64,000 nucleotides of DNA, from positions 124,001-188,000 of the forward strand of contig NC_082406.1 in assembly GCF_004011695.2 (NCBI RefSeq), in the 5' to 3' direction. The position numbers and the translations under genes were made by a program. The notes below the pieces were generated by a model. It was not told the origin of the DNA and searched no databases. It saw only the letters and a program-made list of their open reading frames with translations. Shown in pieces: positions 54,036 to 64,000 of this stretch (the first letter of the stretch is position 1; the number at the start of each line of letters is the position of its first letter). Source of the stretch: Ascochyta rabiei. Taxonomy: Eukaryota > Ascomycota > Dothideomycetes > Pleosporales > Didymellaceae.

Positions 54036-57000
54036 TCAATGCGTAACAGCGCCGTTGGTCTGCGCGTTCGCCTTGGCGACGCGCTTGCTCATGAAGTCGA
54101 AGAAAGCAAACTGCGAGGCGCTGGCGCCGAACTCGTAGACGAAGCGCGAGGCGAGGTAGGAGCCGAAGATGGCGCGGAGGTAGTTGTCTGGTACCTATTT
54201 TTTACGTTAGCGTAGATTCGACTCGTGGTGTACGGTGTGTGAGGTGTGCAGTGGAGGCTTACCCGCTCAATGATCTTGTCGAGACCAATCTGCTGCAGGA
54301 GCAGCGGGGGCAGGGCTTCGGAGAGGACCGAGTGGCGGAAGCCAACGTTGTTCCAGAGATCGGTGTTTTGCAGCTCCTCGTCGAGTTTGGTGATGGCGTT
54401 GGAGAGCGTGTCGGACAGGATCGAGCGCGGCTGGCCTGTCGCCTGGTGCTCACGCCAGATGGCTTCGAACTCGAGACGTGCGTTGTTCTGGATGATCTTC
54501 TGCACGCCCGCGACGTACTGGTTGTAGAAGTCGGGTGCCACGCCGTTGGCGTCGACGCACATGTGCTTCACGAAGCTCTCGTCATCGAAGGAGAGAGAGG
54601 CCAGGACTTCGAGCGAGGACGAGGTCACACCGCCCTTGTTCGCGCTCGCGTCTTTGTACAAGATGCAGCCGGCCTTCTCGAGGCGGAGTTTGGCGTCCTG
54701 GGTGATGAAGAGGTTGGCGCCTTCGACGAGGTACGGGATGATGCACTTTCCATCCACGATGAGCTTGTTTGCAGAGGAAAGGTCAATGGACTCGGGACGG
54801 CCACCGCAGGGGACGAAGGTGTCGTACTGGATGTCGCTGCGCAGGTGGAAGGTGTTGCGGAAAGTGGTGCCGTTGTAGACCAGATCGCCAGAGGGAAGGC
54901 GGACGTTTGTGTCGTCGACGAGAACGCGGTAGCCCTGCGGCGACAGCTTCGAGGCGTCGTAGTTGTTGATCATCTGGCGGTTCTTGGCGAGGCGGAGCAG
55001 CTCCGCGTGGTCGAGGCCGTTGGGGTCAACAAGCACACCAGACCCGTCAACAATGGACACGTACTTCTCGTTGGAGAGGAGGATCTCGTTGGAGCCGAGA
55101 TCGCCGTCTGGGCCACCAGTCTGCAGTTTGCGGACCTTGCTGGGGTCGAGGTTCAGCTTGCGGTAGATGCCCAAAACGAACTCGCGAACGGACAAGGTGG
55201 TCATGCCGTAGCGGTCGTGGGGGATACCGCCGAGCTTGGGGCTCTTGCCGGTGAAGAAAGACTTCCACCAGGGCGCACCCCGAACCCTAGCGTGCTCGGT
55301 CGCCCAGTCGACAAGATCAGCAGTGTTCTCATCCGGGCCCATGAAGAGGATTTCCTCCTTGCCGTGCAAATCGACGATAGGGTCCTTGATTCCAGGGCTG
55401 ATGGGAGGCAGCAAAAGATCGAGGATACTGTCGATGTACTTTTCAAAGGCACCGGCAGCCTTGTCCTGGTGCTTGAAGTCAAGCAGCACAACACCCTTGG
55501 ATCCACCTTCGGGAATGTCCTTGTTCTTGCGTTGCTGCGTGTTCGCGAGGTTGTAGTTCTCGTCGAACAGCGAGCGTGCGTTGATCGAGTACGCTTCTTG
55601 GCTCCTCGACTTGACGATACGGATGCCACCACGAGCGATGTCACGGAAGCGGAGGTGGAAACCACGGAACTCTGAACCAATGACGAGGAACATGCCGAAC
55701 AGCGGCTGAGGGTACTCGGAGGGTGGGAGGAAGTTGGGATTCAGGCGGAAGCTGACGGCGACCTTGGTAGGGGTGTAGAAGTTGGTCTTGAGGACGGAGC
55801 TGTTGAAGATGCGGAACGAGTTCATGACCATCTGGTGGTGGTCGTTGACAACGGCCTTGTTGATGGTGTCGGTCAGCTCCTCGCTCGTCTGGACCTTGTC
55901 GATCTTCAGCCGCAGGTAGCTCAGTGTTGGCAGGAAGTCGTCCTCGGTGCCCCGCGTCTGGACGTAGTGGGTGTTGGCAAAGGACAGGTACAGGCTGTGC
56001 ACCAGGTCGGGGTACGAGTTGATGATCTCGAGGATGTAGTCGGCAGTGAAGGTCTCAGCACGAAGCCTGCGCTTCAGCTTGGAGAGCAGTTCGGCGTGCG
56101 CGCTGTTCTCGGGGTTCAGGATGGACGAGAGCGCAGTGTACTCGTTTCCGAGACGGTTGAGGAAGTGGGTGATGAAGACCCAGACGCAGTGGGCGTAGAT
56201 GGTCTCCTGCAGACTCAGCCTGCCTGTAGCGAACAGGGTCTGGAACTTGTTCTGGGGGATGCAGTACAGCAGAGAGATCTCCTTGATGATCTGGTGAATC
56301 GAGGCCTCGATGGGAGGGTGCTTGGCGCCTGCAGCTCCGGTGAGGGGGCTGAGGTACAAGGACATGACCGTGTAGCCGTTGGAGAACTGCTCGACGTATT
56401 TTCGAGACGTGGTCAGACCGTAGTAGTGGTACAGATCACTGAGCGCGCTGAACATGCCCAAGGCGGATCCCTGCTTGTAGGCGAGGACCAGACGTTTGTC
56501 GCGCGAGCCTTCAATGTCGAACCACTCGATGACGGGACCGGTTCGCTCGACGGCGACCTCAAGCGCCTGCTGGTAGATGGCTTTGGTGTTGGCCGTGGCC
56601 TTTTGCAGGAAGCGCTTGTCGCCAATCTTCTCGACGTCGGTCTCGGTCTCGCCGGGGTTGGGGCTCTCGAACTCGCACTGGTAGACAAAGTAGCATCGCA
56701 GCTGCTGGTCGTCGCTGCCAGGCAGCGGGCTCGTGGAGCGGAAGCTCTCGACACGGTAGCCCGTGTTGGCCTTTGTGTTGTTGAGGTATTTTGTGTCGAT
56801 GCGCTGCTCGTAGCGCGGTCCGTCGAGCACCGAGACGCCGGGCCTGCTGGTGTCGATGTACACGGCGTGGTCCTCGGCCTCCTTGTCGAGCCTGATCTCG
56901 AGGCGCTTATCGTCGCGAGCATAGGCGGCCACCTTTGCGGCGTAGAGCGAGTGGATGTGGGTGACAATGGCCTCGACCGACTCGGTCGCAAAGTACATGT

Positions 57001-57310
57001 CGTCGATGCCGAGCTCGTTGTAGAACCACTTGACCTCGGACTCGACAAAGTCCGGGGGGATGAAGCCCTTGTCCTCGACGCCGTCCATGACGCCCTCCAT
57101 CTGCTGCTCCTTGCCCTCGAATGTAGGGGCCACGTAGCCGGAGCCACTTGTGCCTTCTTGGGGGATGACGCGCGGTGTCGAGTGGCCGGAGCCAGGGACG
57201 GTCAGGTGTGTGGGCATGGGCGAGGACCGGCGGTCTGGCGCGCGGGCAACCTGGTCCAGCAGTTTGTGCTGGGCGACGGCCTGGGCGCCGTTTACTGGTG
57301 TAGAGGCCAT
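54036..57310 (-). CDS. GDH2: NAD-specific glutamate dehydrogenase (large type)
   Basis: Exons 57310-54263 and 54194-54036 with a 68-bp intron; 1,068 residues, normal for the fungal NAD enzyme. The N-terminal 500 residues are the regulatory region. The catalytic core includes RFRDIARGGIRIV, PEGGSKGVVLLDFKHQDKAA, FMGPDENTADLVDWATEHA, KLGGIPHDRYGMTTLSVREF and LQTGGPDGDLGSNEIL, then the NAD-binding part with CGGRPESIDLSSANKLI and LVEGANLFITQDAKLRLEKA. The last exon adds VPDNYLRAIFGSYLASRFVY. It oxidises glutamate to 2-oxoglutarate and ammonium, the catabolic direction. The leader holds a long GT-rich microsatellite. A 542-codon antisense frame is a shadow. Confidence 0.97.
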
Positions 57311-57317
57311 GATTTGG

Positions 57318-57440
57318 ATGTGTGCGTGTGTGTGTGCGTGTGCGTGTGTGTAGTGTGTGCGTGTATGTGTGCGTGTATGTGTGCGTGTATGTGTAGTGTG
57401 TGCGTGTATGTGTATGTGTGCGTGTGTGTAGTGTGTTGGG
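57318..57440. repeat. GT-rich microsatellite in the GDH2 leader
   Basis: Alternating GTGTGTGC and GTGTATGT units start within 10 bp of the GDH2 start codon, upstream on the minus strand (CA-rich in the transcript). Confidence 0.93.
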
Positions 57441-57606
57441 TGAAAGGAAGCTTGAATAGGTAGCTCTCTCTGTCCAGGGCGTCGAAATACTCAAAGGCGC
57501 GTCTGAAACTACTTGGCCAGGAATATCAACTTGGCGGGGTTGCCAGAGTTTGGGCGAGTGTGATACGGCGTCGTTTGATGTGTGCAGGGTCCAGGCGTGA
57601 GCTGTA

Positions 57607-57725
57607 GCTGCAAGGTGCAAGGTGCAAGGTGCAAGATGCAAGGTCCAAGGTCCAAGGTCCAAGGTCCAAGGTCCAAGGTCCAAGGTCCAAAGTGCAGAGT
57701 GCAGAGTGCAGAGTGCAGAGTACAA
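57607..57725. repeat. 7-bp tandem array (AAGGTCC / AAGGTGC / AGAGTGC)
   Basis: About 17 heptanucleotide units drift from AAGGTGC through AAGGTCC to AGAGTGC along the array. Confidence 0.92.
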
Positions 57726-59030
57726 GGTCAGGCACAAAGTGCAGACTAGACCCCAGAACGTCTGTGGCTCGTCAGTCAGCGGGCTGCCCAATGCTTGCTG
57801 TCCCATGCTCTGCAGGGCCCAGCGACATGAAACTCTGCTGGTCGGCCACTATTTTTGGCGGCAGCATGACGCAGCACTAGCTTACCTCTAGCCTCTGGGA
57901 GCCGCAGATCCACACGGAGCCGGGCGAGCAAAGGGAGCCGAGCACGCAAAGGCAAGCAGTCCAGCTCAGATGGCGAATGCAGCTGCAATTGGCTGCTGGT
58001 TTACCGCTCTTTGCGGCGAGAGCTGCTGAGCTGCTGAGCGCGGCTGTCCTCGATCTCAGCCAAACGGCCCAAGAAACGCGCGCGCTGGACGATGGCTCGG
58101 CCCGACGCTACACTCTTCAATCGTGGCACCGAGAGAGGGAGTGCCAGGCGTCTTGCAGGCGAGAGAGGGCAGAGGGTGTGCGTGGGAAAGCGGGGTGAGG
58201 GGTGAGGGGTGAGGGGGTAGCCGAGGCCGTGCCCTCCTGCTCACGGCGGACGGCCATGTTTTATACTCGCCATGCGCAGTGCAAGTGAGAGTGAGCCCTG
58301 CTGAGCGAGCACTTGCACCTGCACCGCCCGCGTACCTGAAGGTCCTGAACCTCGCCCGGCCACAAGCGGCTCTGAGCCGAGCGCCTCGAAACGGCAAGCG
58401 GCGCCAAGTTTCCCCCAGGATTGCCCCACTAGCGCGCCTCCCGCATGCAACTGATCGTGAGCACACCCGTCTTTCACGTAATCGTCGACGCCGCCTCGCG
58501 CAAACAAAAGCCTCACCCTGCACGCCGTGAGCGGCAGAGTTTTCAGCTGCTGCCAACCGCGCAATATCGCGCAATCCCCTGCGCGTCTGGACGCTGCCGC
58601 CGGTGGGGTGGCCTCTATCTGCACGACCCCTTCGAAACTCCCCATGCTCCGTCCGCAGCCAAGCATCGTGAACCACGGAGCCGCGCGCACCTTCCAAGGG
58701 GCAATCCAACCCTCCAGACGCAATCCAACCGCCCTACGTGTTCCCCTGGCACTGGCCGTGCCCCCTCGCACGTGGCCTGCTTCTCACTTGCACGCACATC
58801 AGCTGCTTGGGAAGCCTCGGGCTTACTGCGGCCGGCATCTCTCCTCCGCTCTGCGCGTGCTGGGTCTGTCCCCAGGTCGACAACATCGTGACCTTTGTGG
58901 TTTATTTTCAGCCTGCCAACACCCCGCTAGCAGGTCACGATCCCTGGGCCCAGGCGCTGCAGACGTAAGCTGGTCCGGAGCCTCACAAGGCTCGCCACAC
59001 GCTGCTTCGTACGAGGCAAGCCAGCATGAG

Positions 59031-59295
59031 CGCCATGTTTGAGGCACAAGGTTTCGTGATGACAAAGTCTACACACTGCCTATAGCACCATGTCTAAGTT
59101 ACAAGGCTTTATAATAACAAAATCTACACATTGCCTATAGCACCATGTCTAAGTTACAAGGCTTTGTAATAACAAAATCTACACACTGCCTATAGCACCA
59201 TGTCTAAGTTACAAGGCTTTGTAATAACAAAATCTACACATTGCCTATAGCACCATGTCTAAGTTACAAGGCTTGTAATAACAAAATCTACACAC
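59031..59295. repeat. 55-bp tandem array overlapping the 3' end of the Rtg2-like gene
   Basis: TATAGCACCATGTCTAAGTT recurs at 59081, 59136, 59191 and 59246 (period exactly 55 bp), with a diverged GC-richer copy at about 59031. The last copy overlaps the stop codon of the Rtg2-like gene, and every copy carries the stop-codon word TCTACACA. Confidence 0.95.
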
Positions 59296-60991
59296 TCCCC
59301 GTCCCACTCTCGTCGCCATCGTACTCCCTCCCATTCACAGTCAACAAAACCTTGTGCCCCTCCCCACTCACCCAGTTCTTCTTCTTACCTGCCTTGCCAA
59401 CTTTCCTCAACGCTGCATCCAGTCCTTCGTCCAGCTCGTCCATCTCCTTCTGAAAGTCAAAGTCGATGCACAGCTTCTCCTTGCCCTTCTTCGTGACCGT
59501 CCACTGCGTTCTGATACCCACACGCGGCTCCCTGACAGCCCCGGCGGGATACACCGCAGCCATGACAGCAGCCACGCGGCCAAGGTACATGCACCACCAC
59601 TCCATACCCTCCGGGAGCAGGCGCACCATGCGCTTGTAAAAGTCCTGCTCGGTCGGGCTAATCGATCCGTACCCGCCGTACCGCTCGCAGAGCAGAATGG
59701 CAACGAGTGCGCGCTCCTCGTGGCTCGCGCCGTGGGCGGTCGAGAACAGCCCTGTCGTGGTGCTTCGCAGAGCGGACCCCCCGCGCAAGTCTTTGACTTG
59801 TGCCATGTGAGCGAACACGCCTTGGACGAACGCTGTAACGAGAGGCCTGCTGAAGAGAGTCTGGTGGCCAGGTGAAGGGGCAGGCATGGCAGAGAAGAGG
59901 AGGTCTACGAGCTGTTGCATCGACGGCGGTGCGTATGGGCCCGTTGCAGTCACCATAGGGCTCTCTGCTCGGTACTCCCGTGACATCTCTGCAAAGTGCA
60001 TGCCCTCCCGCACTCCGCCTTGGCAGAAGTAGACGCTGTTGAGAGTGGGCAGTGCTTGTGAGAGGCACTCTACTAGGAATGCGACCGCGGGGACTTGGCT
60101 GGCTCGTCGTGCTGAGACTCGGAAGATCTCTGGGGTCTCGTCCTGCCTTACGGCGGCTTTGACCGACATGGTATCGAGGAACGCATCAGTAGACGTGCGG
60201 AACCCGTTGATGATGGGGATGGGATAGGGCTTGACGGCATGTTCCGACATGAGCACAAACCCCCACCCACGGAACCCGCCTCCTGAGAGGTAGAGGTGAA
60301 GACCTTCCCGAGATTGGAGAAGCTCTGGAGGAATGGCGATATCCTGCACAGCCGCTTTCAAATCGCCAATCACTTCCTTGGCAAAAGCCTGATACTCCTT
60401 GCTCTTTCGTTTTCCTGCAGCTTCCAGCCGCTGCATGAGAGCTGCAGCACCATAGGGAAGGCTTACGCTGCCCGCTGGGCTCATCTTGATATCGCCCTGC
60501 TCCGTCATGATCCAGGTAAGCTGCGTGCTTCCACCTCCGAGATCCATCATGAGACCCCGGACCTTCTCGTAGGAGCTGGCTACGCCCAATGCTCCAACCT
60601 TGCCTTCCATCTCTTTCGGCAGAAGCTCCACAGTCCATCCTGTGGCTTCTTTGATCGCAGCTCGATAGGCCTCGGAATTGAGTGCCTTACGCGTCGCCTC
60701 AGTCGCGACTATGCGGATCTGATCCTCAGGCACACTGAAGTCCTGACATGTGGACTTGAACCGCAAGAGTGACTTGACCACTTGCTTGATGGTATGCTCG
60801 GGGATAGGCACAGCTCGGCCGTCTTCATACTGCGCATCGTAGAGCGAGATGGCCGCACGGTCAAGATAGACAGTGGGCAGGATACGTTGTGTAGCAGGCG
60901 AAAGATCCGTTATTGAGAACCGAATGCCATTGCTTCCCATGTCCACCAGTCCATGGTAGAATTTCGACTTCTCCAAATGTCTCTGTGCCAT
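59288..60991 (-). CDS. RTG2: Ppx/GppA-family phosphatase, Rtg2-type retrograde regulator
   Basis: A single exon of 567 residues. It starts [20 protein letters not shown], which with [16 protein letters not shown] (about 143) forms the sugar-kinase/HSP70-like ATP-binding fold of exopolyphosphatase/GppA proteins. [16 protein letters not shown] and [16 protein letters not shown] are further family blocks. The C-terminal half (residues 300-567) is the longer helical part found in the Rtg2 group rather than in short bacterial enzymes. In yeast Rtg2 passes mitochondrial dysfunction signals to the nucleus and controls glutamate supply. Whether this protein hydrolyses polyphosphate is not visible. 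The stop codon lies inside the 55-bp tandem array. Confidence 0.9.
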   Translation of the reverse strand: MAQRHLEKSKFYHGLVDMGSNGIRFSITDLSPATQRILPTVYLDRAAISLYDAQYEDGRAVPIPEHTIKQVVKSLLRFKSTCQDFSVPEDQIRIVATEATRKALNSEAYRAAIKEATGWTVELLPKEMEGKVGALGVASSYEKVRGLMMDLGGGSTQLTWIMTEQGDIKMSPAGSVSLPYGAAALMQRLEAAGKRKSKEYQAFAKEVIGDLKAAVQDIAIPPELLQSREGLHLYLSGGGFRGWGFVLMSEHAVKPYPIPIINGFRTSTDAFLDTMSVKAAVRQDETPEIFRVSARRASQVPAVAFLVECLSQALPTLNSVYFCQGGVREGMHFAEMSREYRAESPMVTATGPYAPPSMQQLVDLLFSAMPAPSPGHQTLFSRPLVTAFVQGVFAHMAQVKDLRGGSALRSTTTGLFSTAHGASHEERALVAILLCERYGGYGSISPTEQDFYKRMVRLLPEGMEWWCMYLGRVAAVMAAVYPAGAVREPRVGIRTQWTVTKKGKEKLCIDFDFQKEMDELDEGLDAALRKVGKAGKKKNWVSGEGHKVLLTVNGREYDGDESGTGSV

Positions 60992-61531
60992 GGCGCGCCG
61001 TCGTTCCCCGGTTTCTCCAGATTTGCAACACGGCCGCTTCGGAAGTCCGCTAATTGGGGCTACCGGCGAAGAAAATGGCGTGCAATGGCGCGTTTGGGGA
61101 CCCTGGTCGTAGCCAAGTCAGACGACGTTTCTATTACCCCCGCGAAATGTCGAAACAAGAATAGAAAATGCGCTATGACTCTGAAAGAACCTCGATACGC
61201 GTGCTTGCGTTTCCGAGCAGTTTCTGTTACCCCTTTTTTACCTAAAACGCGGCCTCCGAGTACGTCTGGTGATGCGCCAGATATTTGATGCCGAGGGTCG
61301 TGTGTCTGGAATGACGTTGGGTCTGGCTCGGTGCCTGCAGGTAGGAAAAATTCTGACGCTAGAGCGACCAGCTACGCGAGGAGACTGGGATTGGGTCGAG
61401 GTGGGGTGTGTTCGTTGCTCTTTCCATAGCTCTGAAAAACAACTGCGCCGTTGCTTTGACCTTGTCTCCATCTTCTGCCGAACAAGTTGTTCATTGTTGA
61501 GCTTGGAGTTTTAGTGTTACAGGCCGTACTT
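60992..61531. other. Intergenic between RFT1 3' end and the Rtg2-like start
   Basis: 540 bp holding the promoter of the Rtg2-like gene. No repeats or further gene seen. Confidence 0.5.
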
Positions 61532-63163
61532 CTACTGTGCTTTCGTTGGCTGAGCAGAGCGCGCTGGCCTCAGCATACGGTAACAGTCCAGAAGGAATTG
61601 TCGTTCGAAGAAAAGAACGTGTACAGCATACAGTCCAGCGACTGCGCCCGTACTGACCAGCTCCCCAAACACACCAAACCTTGCAAGGTACTTGAAACCG
61701 GGTCTCATCTGCATCAGAGTGGGAACAATGACTGCTGGCGCAAGAGATGTGATCGAGGGAAGCGTGTCCGACAGTTTGAAAAAGATATCCTTTTGACCAA
61801 AGAATCTTCTGATGAACCAGGTGTTCCACGAAATACGCAATGCCATGTTGACTGTGTTTGCAAGCACCACTCCACTACCACCAAGTTCCAAATGTCCGAT
61901 GAAGAACCACGCGCTGCCGGAAAATGCAGCGAAGAAGAAGCCCATAGATACGGATTGTGCGTACAGCTCTTTGTTGGTAGCAACCGCAGCTACGAACCCT
62001 TCTGTCACTCCGTTGATCGCTAAAAAGGGGATGTAGTAACAGTAAGTGCCTAGGACTTTCGAAGCTGTTGTCGCAGACCATTTCCTACCCGCAACAACAG
62101 ACAAAAGCAGTGGGGCGAGCGTTGGGCCCAACGTGACTGCGAACAACGAGATGATGGTGTACAGGCGCAGAATGATGGTCAACACTTTTGCTGCCTGCGA
62201 TATGTTCTGCTTTCGCTCTTGTGACTGAGGTCCTTCGTTCCGGTCCTTAGTGTTTGGCGCCGGCTCGGATGCGCACAGCTTTGCGAACATGTTACGGCTG
62301 CTCTCCTCGATAGGCTGGAACAGCATACGAGCGATCAGGCCACCGTAATTGGATGCGAGAGCATAGGCGCCTTGGTCAGCGAGCGATGTGTATGTTGTGA
62401 TCAAGAGAGAGTCCCCTTGCGTCAGGATGAACTTAAGGGCCGACTGCAGTGTCAAAGATCCTGTGAGCCGAAGAAGAGGTGTCGAAAAGTAATTGAATGT
62501 AATGGAAGAATCTCCTGTCAGCGAAAGCTGCTTCGGCAGTAACGTGAAATCTTCGTTACGCGCGACTGGCCACATGTTGTACAAGTACACGACCAGCAGC
62601 CCTAGAGCGTAAGCCAGCTGTCCGATAGCGAACGGCAGAACTCCAATGTCAATGCCAACAAGACTCGCCAAGATGGCGGAGCCGCATGTTCCTAAGCATC
62701 GGAGCAGAGTAGCGGTGCTCTCAGCGCTTGCTCGAACCTTGTACAGCAACTTCTGCTGTACGGCTGAGAACGCAGGCTCAGTCACGAGCTCAATGAATGT
62801 AGCAATACAATACAGGCCCAAAGCGCGTACAAAGTAAGGCACATTTGGCGTAACTGATCGAAGCCATAGATGAGCGAGGAGGTACGTCAAAGGAAGCCCG
62901 GTAATTACTGCGAGATAGGCAAGGTTGACGACAGCTTGAGTTCCGTGTGCTTGGCGCTGGAGAGCGACACGCAAGCTCTCGCGTGCAAAATAGAGCACGG
63001 AGATGGAAAACAACTCTAGTTGAGCGGAAACGCCGAGAAGCTCCGGGGAAAGAAACCTGAGCAAGACCTGATTGACAGCGAACGTGAGCGCTCTCGAAGC
63101 AACCTGCAGGAGGATAAGAAAGGTGGCCCCTTTCGCAGAGGCCGACAGGATTGTCTGTGACAT
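61532..63163 (-). CDS. RFT1: Rft1, ER lipid-linked oligosaccharide (M5-DLO) membrane protein
   Basis: A single exon of 543 residues with many membrane helices. The conserved start reads [20 protein letters not shown], then [20 protein letters not shown] and [12 protein letters not shown]. Later blocks include [41 protein letters not shown] and [20 protein letters not shown], all as in fungal Rft1. The protein belongs to the MOP flippase fold and is needed in the ER for N-glycosylation after Man5GlcNAc2-PP-dolichol is made; whether it is the flippase itself is debated. A hydrophilic loop of about 40 residues ([15 protein letters not shown]) follows helix 8. Confidence 0.96.
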   Translation of the reverse strand: MSQTILSASAKGATFLILLQVASRALTFAVNQVLLRFLSPELLGVSAQLELFSISVLYFARESLRVALQRQAHGTQAVVNLAYLAVITGLPLTYLLAHLWLRSVTPNVPYFVRALGLYCIATFIELVTEPAFSAVQQKLLYKVRASAESTATLLRCLGTCGSAILASLVGIDIGVLPFAIGQLAYALGLLVVYLYNMWPVARNEDFTLLPKQLSLTGDSSITFNYFSTPLLRLTGSLTLQSALKFILTQGDSLLITTYTSLADQGAYALASNYGGLIARMLFQPIEESSRNMFAKLCASEPAPNTKDRNEGPQSQERKQNISQAAKVLTIILRLYTIISLFAVTLGPTLAPLLLSVVAGRKWSATTASKVLGTYCYYIPFLAINGVTEGFVAAVATNKELYAQSVSMGFFFAAFSGSAWFFIGHLELGGSGVVLANTVNMALRISWNTWFIRRFFGQKDIFFKLSDTLPSITSLAPAVIVPTLMQMRPGFKYLARFGVFGELVSTGAVAGLYAVHVLFFERQFLLDCYRMLRPARSAQPTKAQ

Positions 63164-63457
63164 GGCCGGCTTTGCCGTTGCATAGAAACAAGGACAAGGT
63201 TCGAAAGAAGCTCAGATACTGATCAGGGTGACATCTTGATTGGCGGTTGGAGTGATGATGTGGTGCAGCAGAAAGATGTGGTTGGAGGTGGGAAGAAGTC
63301 GGTGTCCAAAGCGGCTAGCCGATTGCCTGGACAGATCATGGAATTGTTCCCCAGCTCCCCGGAGGCACGAGCATCAAACATGACCTGACTCTTAACCTTC
63401 GCAAGGTACACCGCAACATGACGATGTACGCGTTCCTTTGTGCAATTGCTGTCGAGA
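63164..63457. promoter_or_regulatory. Divergent promoter between RFT1 and the acetyltransferase gene
   Basis: 294 bp between two divergent start codons. No distinctive motif was seen. Confidence 0.5.
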
Positions 63458-64000
63458 ATGGTGGTCGTCGATCCGCGAACCGTTGCGAAAACTGAAAGGC
63501 TGCTCTTGCGGCCTCTGAAGCTTGAAGATGCTGAAGATGTGGTGCTTATGCACAAGCATCCGGAGGTGATGAAGCATACGTAAGTTTTCCTGTCAAGTCA
63601 TTTCCAGCTCACAATTTACTGACGAGCTCCAGGGCTATACTGCCAAGCGACGACCTCGAGAAGACCAGACAATGGATACAAGGTACGTCATAGGCTGTGG
63701 AGACCTCGTGAGAAATCCGAGATTGCTCAGGGTACTGACTGTTTGTGATTAGGCTGCCATGACAGAGACGACTGCTGGAATTTCGTAATCGAGCTTCTAC
63801 CGTCTAGGAAGGCTAAATTCGTGAGCGCACAGCCAGCAGCAGACCACGCGGAAACGCACCCTTCGTCCACCAAGCAGTCACGCGAGCAGCCAGAACCACG
63901 CGTCATTGGGCTCATAGGAGCTGTACGAGCACCTGAAGTTGGCTACATGCTCAACGCGGATCATTGGGGCAAAGGCTACGCGACTGAGGCCATGAAAGCA
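63458..64000 (+). CDS. GNAT-family N-acetyltransferase (RimJ/RimL-like), cut by the right edge
   Basis: Exons 63458-63579, 63633-63682 and 63753 to the edge, with introns of 53 and 70 bp; about 139 residues in view. It starts MVVVDPRTVAKTERLLLRPL, the opening of the RimJ/RimL-like GNAT group, followed by LEDAEDVVLMHKHPEVM. After the third exon begins come DDCWNFVIELL, VIGLIGAVRAPEVGYML and NADHWGKGYATEAMK, the acetyl-CoA binding motif A (GKGYATEA). A Ser/Gln/Pro-rich insert of about 30 residues (AQPAADHAETHPSSTKQ) interrupts the sheet between them, as in several fungal members. The C-terminus is missing. Substrate unknown. Confidence 0.85.

Larger units (their letters stand above)
57311..59287. 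other. Intergenic, about 2 kb, repeat-rich
   Basis: Holds a GT/GC microsatellite in the GDH2 leader (57318-57440), a 7-bp tandem array of AAGGTCC/AAGGTGC units (57607-57725, about 17 units), a GC-rich stretch without convincing ORFs (57900-58990) and the 55-bp array at 59031-59295. Confidence 0.6.

Noticed and set aside
54239..57463. Two long plus-strand ORFs (478 and 542 codons) opposite GDH2
   Set aside because: They are antisense shadows of a strongly conserved GC-rich coding region and have no recognisable protein sequence of their own.
58241..59042. Overlapping ORFs of 130-176 codons in the GC-rich gap
   Set aside because: They run in several frames on both strands, with Arg/Ala/Cys-rich composition and no domain; typical of GC-rich noncoding DNA.
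59031..59295. CRISPR array
   Set aside because: The units abut with a constant 55-bp period and no variable spacers; the host is a fungus, and this is a tandem duplication.

Overview
The window is nuclear DNA of a filamentous ascomycete, most likely a Dothideomycete. Genes carry short GT-AG introns (mostly 44-77 bp), the protein set is typical of Pezizomycotina, and AT-rich patches show the transition signature of repeat-induced point mutation (RIP). No rRNA, tRNA, CRISPR array or prokaryotic feature was seen.

Layout. 0-4 kb: listerin/LTN1 (minus, cut by the left edge), divergent from the TFIIH helicase RAD3/XPD. 4.3-7 kb: a frameshifted F-box-like relic and a 541-bp hAT-type MITE inserted at the start codon of an ORF. 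7.4-16.6 kb: an AGC/NDR-like kinase with an in-frame TAG inside its catalytic domain, a Yippee protein and REV1. 17-27 kb: a nuclear FKBP, an ornithine decarboxylase antizyme with a +1 frameshift site, a gene-poor 3 kb, an HST2-type sirtuin and the SR protein Srp1. 28-36 kb: an orphan gene, a CYSTM protein and three related cysteine-rich (CFEM-like) surface or secreted proteins in tandem. 36-45 kb: a PIN-like carrier, dCMP deaminase, ATG7 and RPN6. 45.7-52.8 kb: one 2,352-residue coiled-coil protein with about 22 degenerate internal repeats. 54-61 kb: NAD-dependent glutamate dehydrogenase and an Rtg2-type Ppx/GppA protein. 61.5-64 kb: RFT1 and a GNAT acetyltransferase cut by the right edge.

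Most genes are conserved housekeeping functions: ribosome and protein quality control (LTN1, RPN6), DNA repair and damage tolerance (RAD3, REV1, DCD1), autophagy (ATG7), polyamine control (antizyme), nitrogen metabolism (GDH2, Rtg2-like), glycosylation (RFT1) and splicing (Srp1). They do not form one pathway or a secondary-metabolite cluster. The accessory interest lies in the CFEM-like cluster, the MITE insertion, the broken kinase and F-box genes, the giant repeat protein, and several short tandem arrays whose inner copies are AT-shifted relative to their edges.

Gene structures were assembled by hand from splice sites, reading frame and remembered family conservation. No alignment or database search was run.
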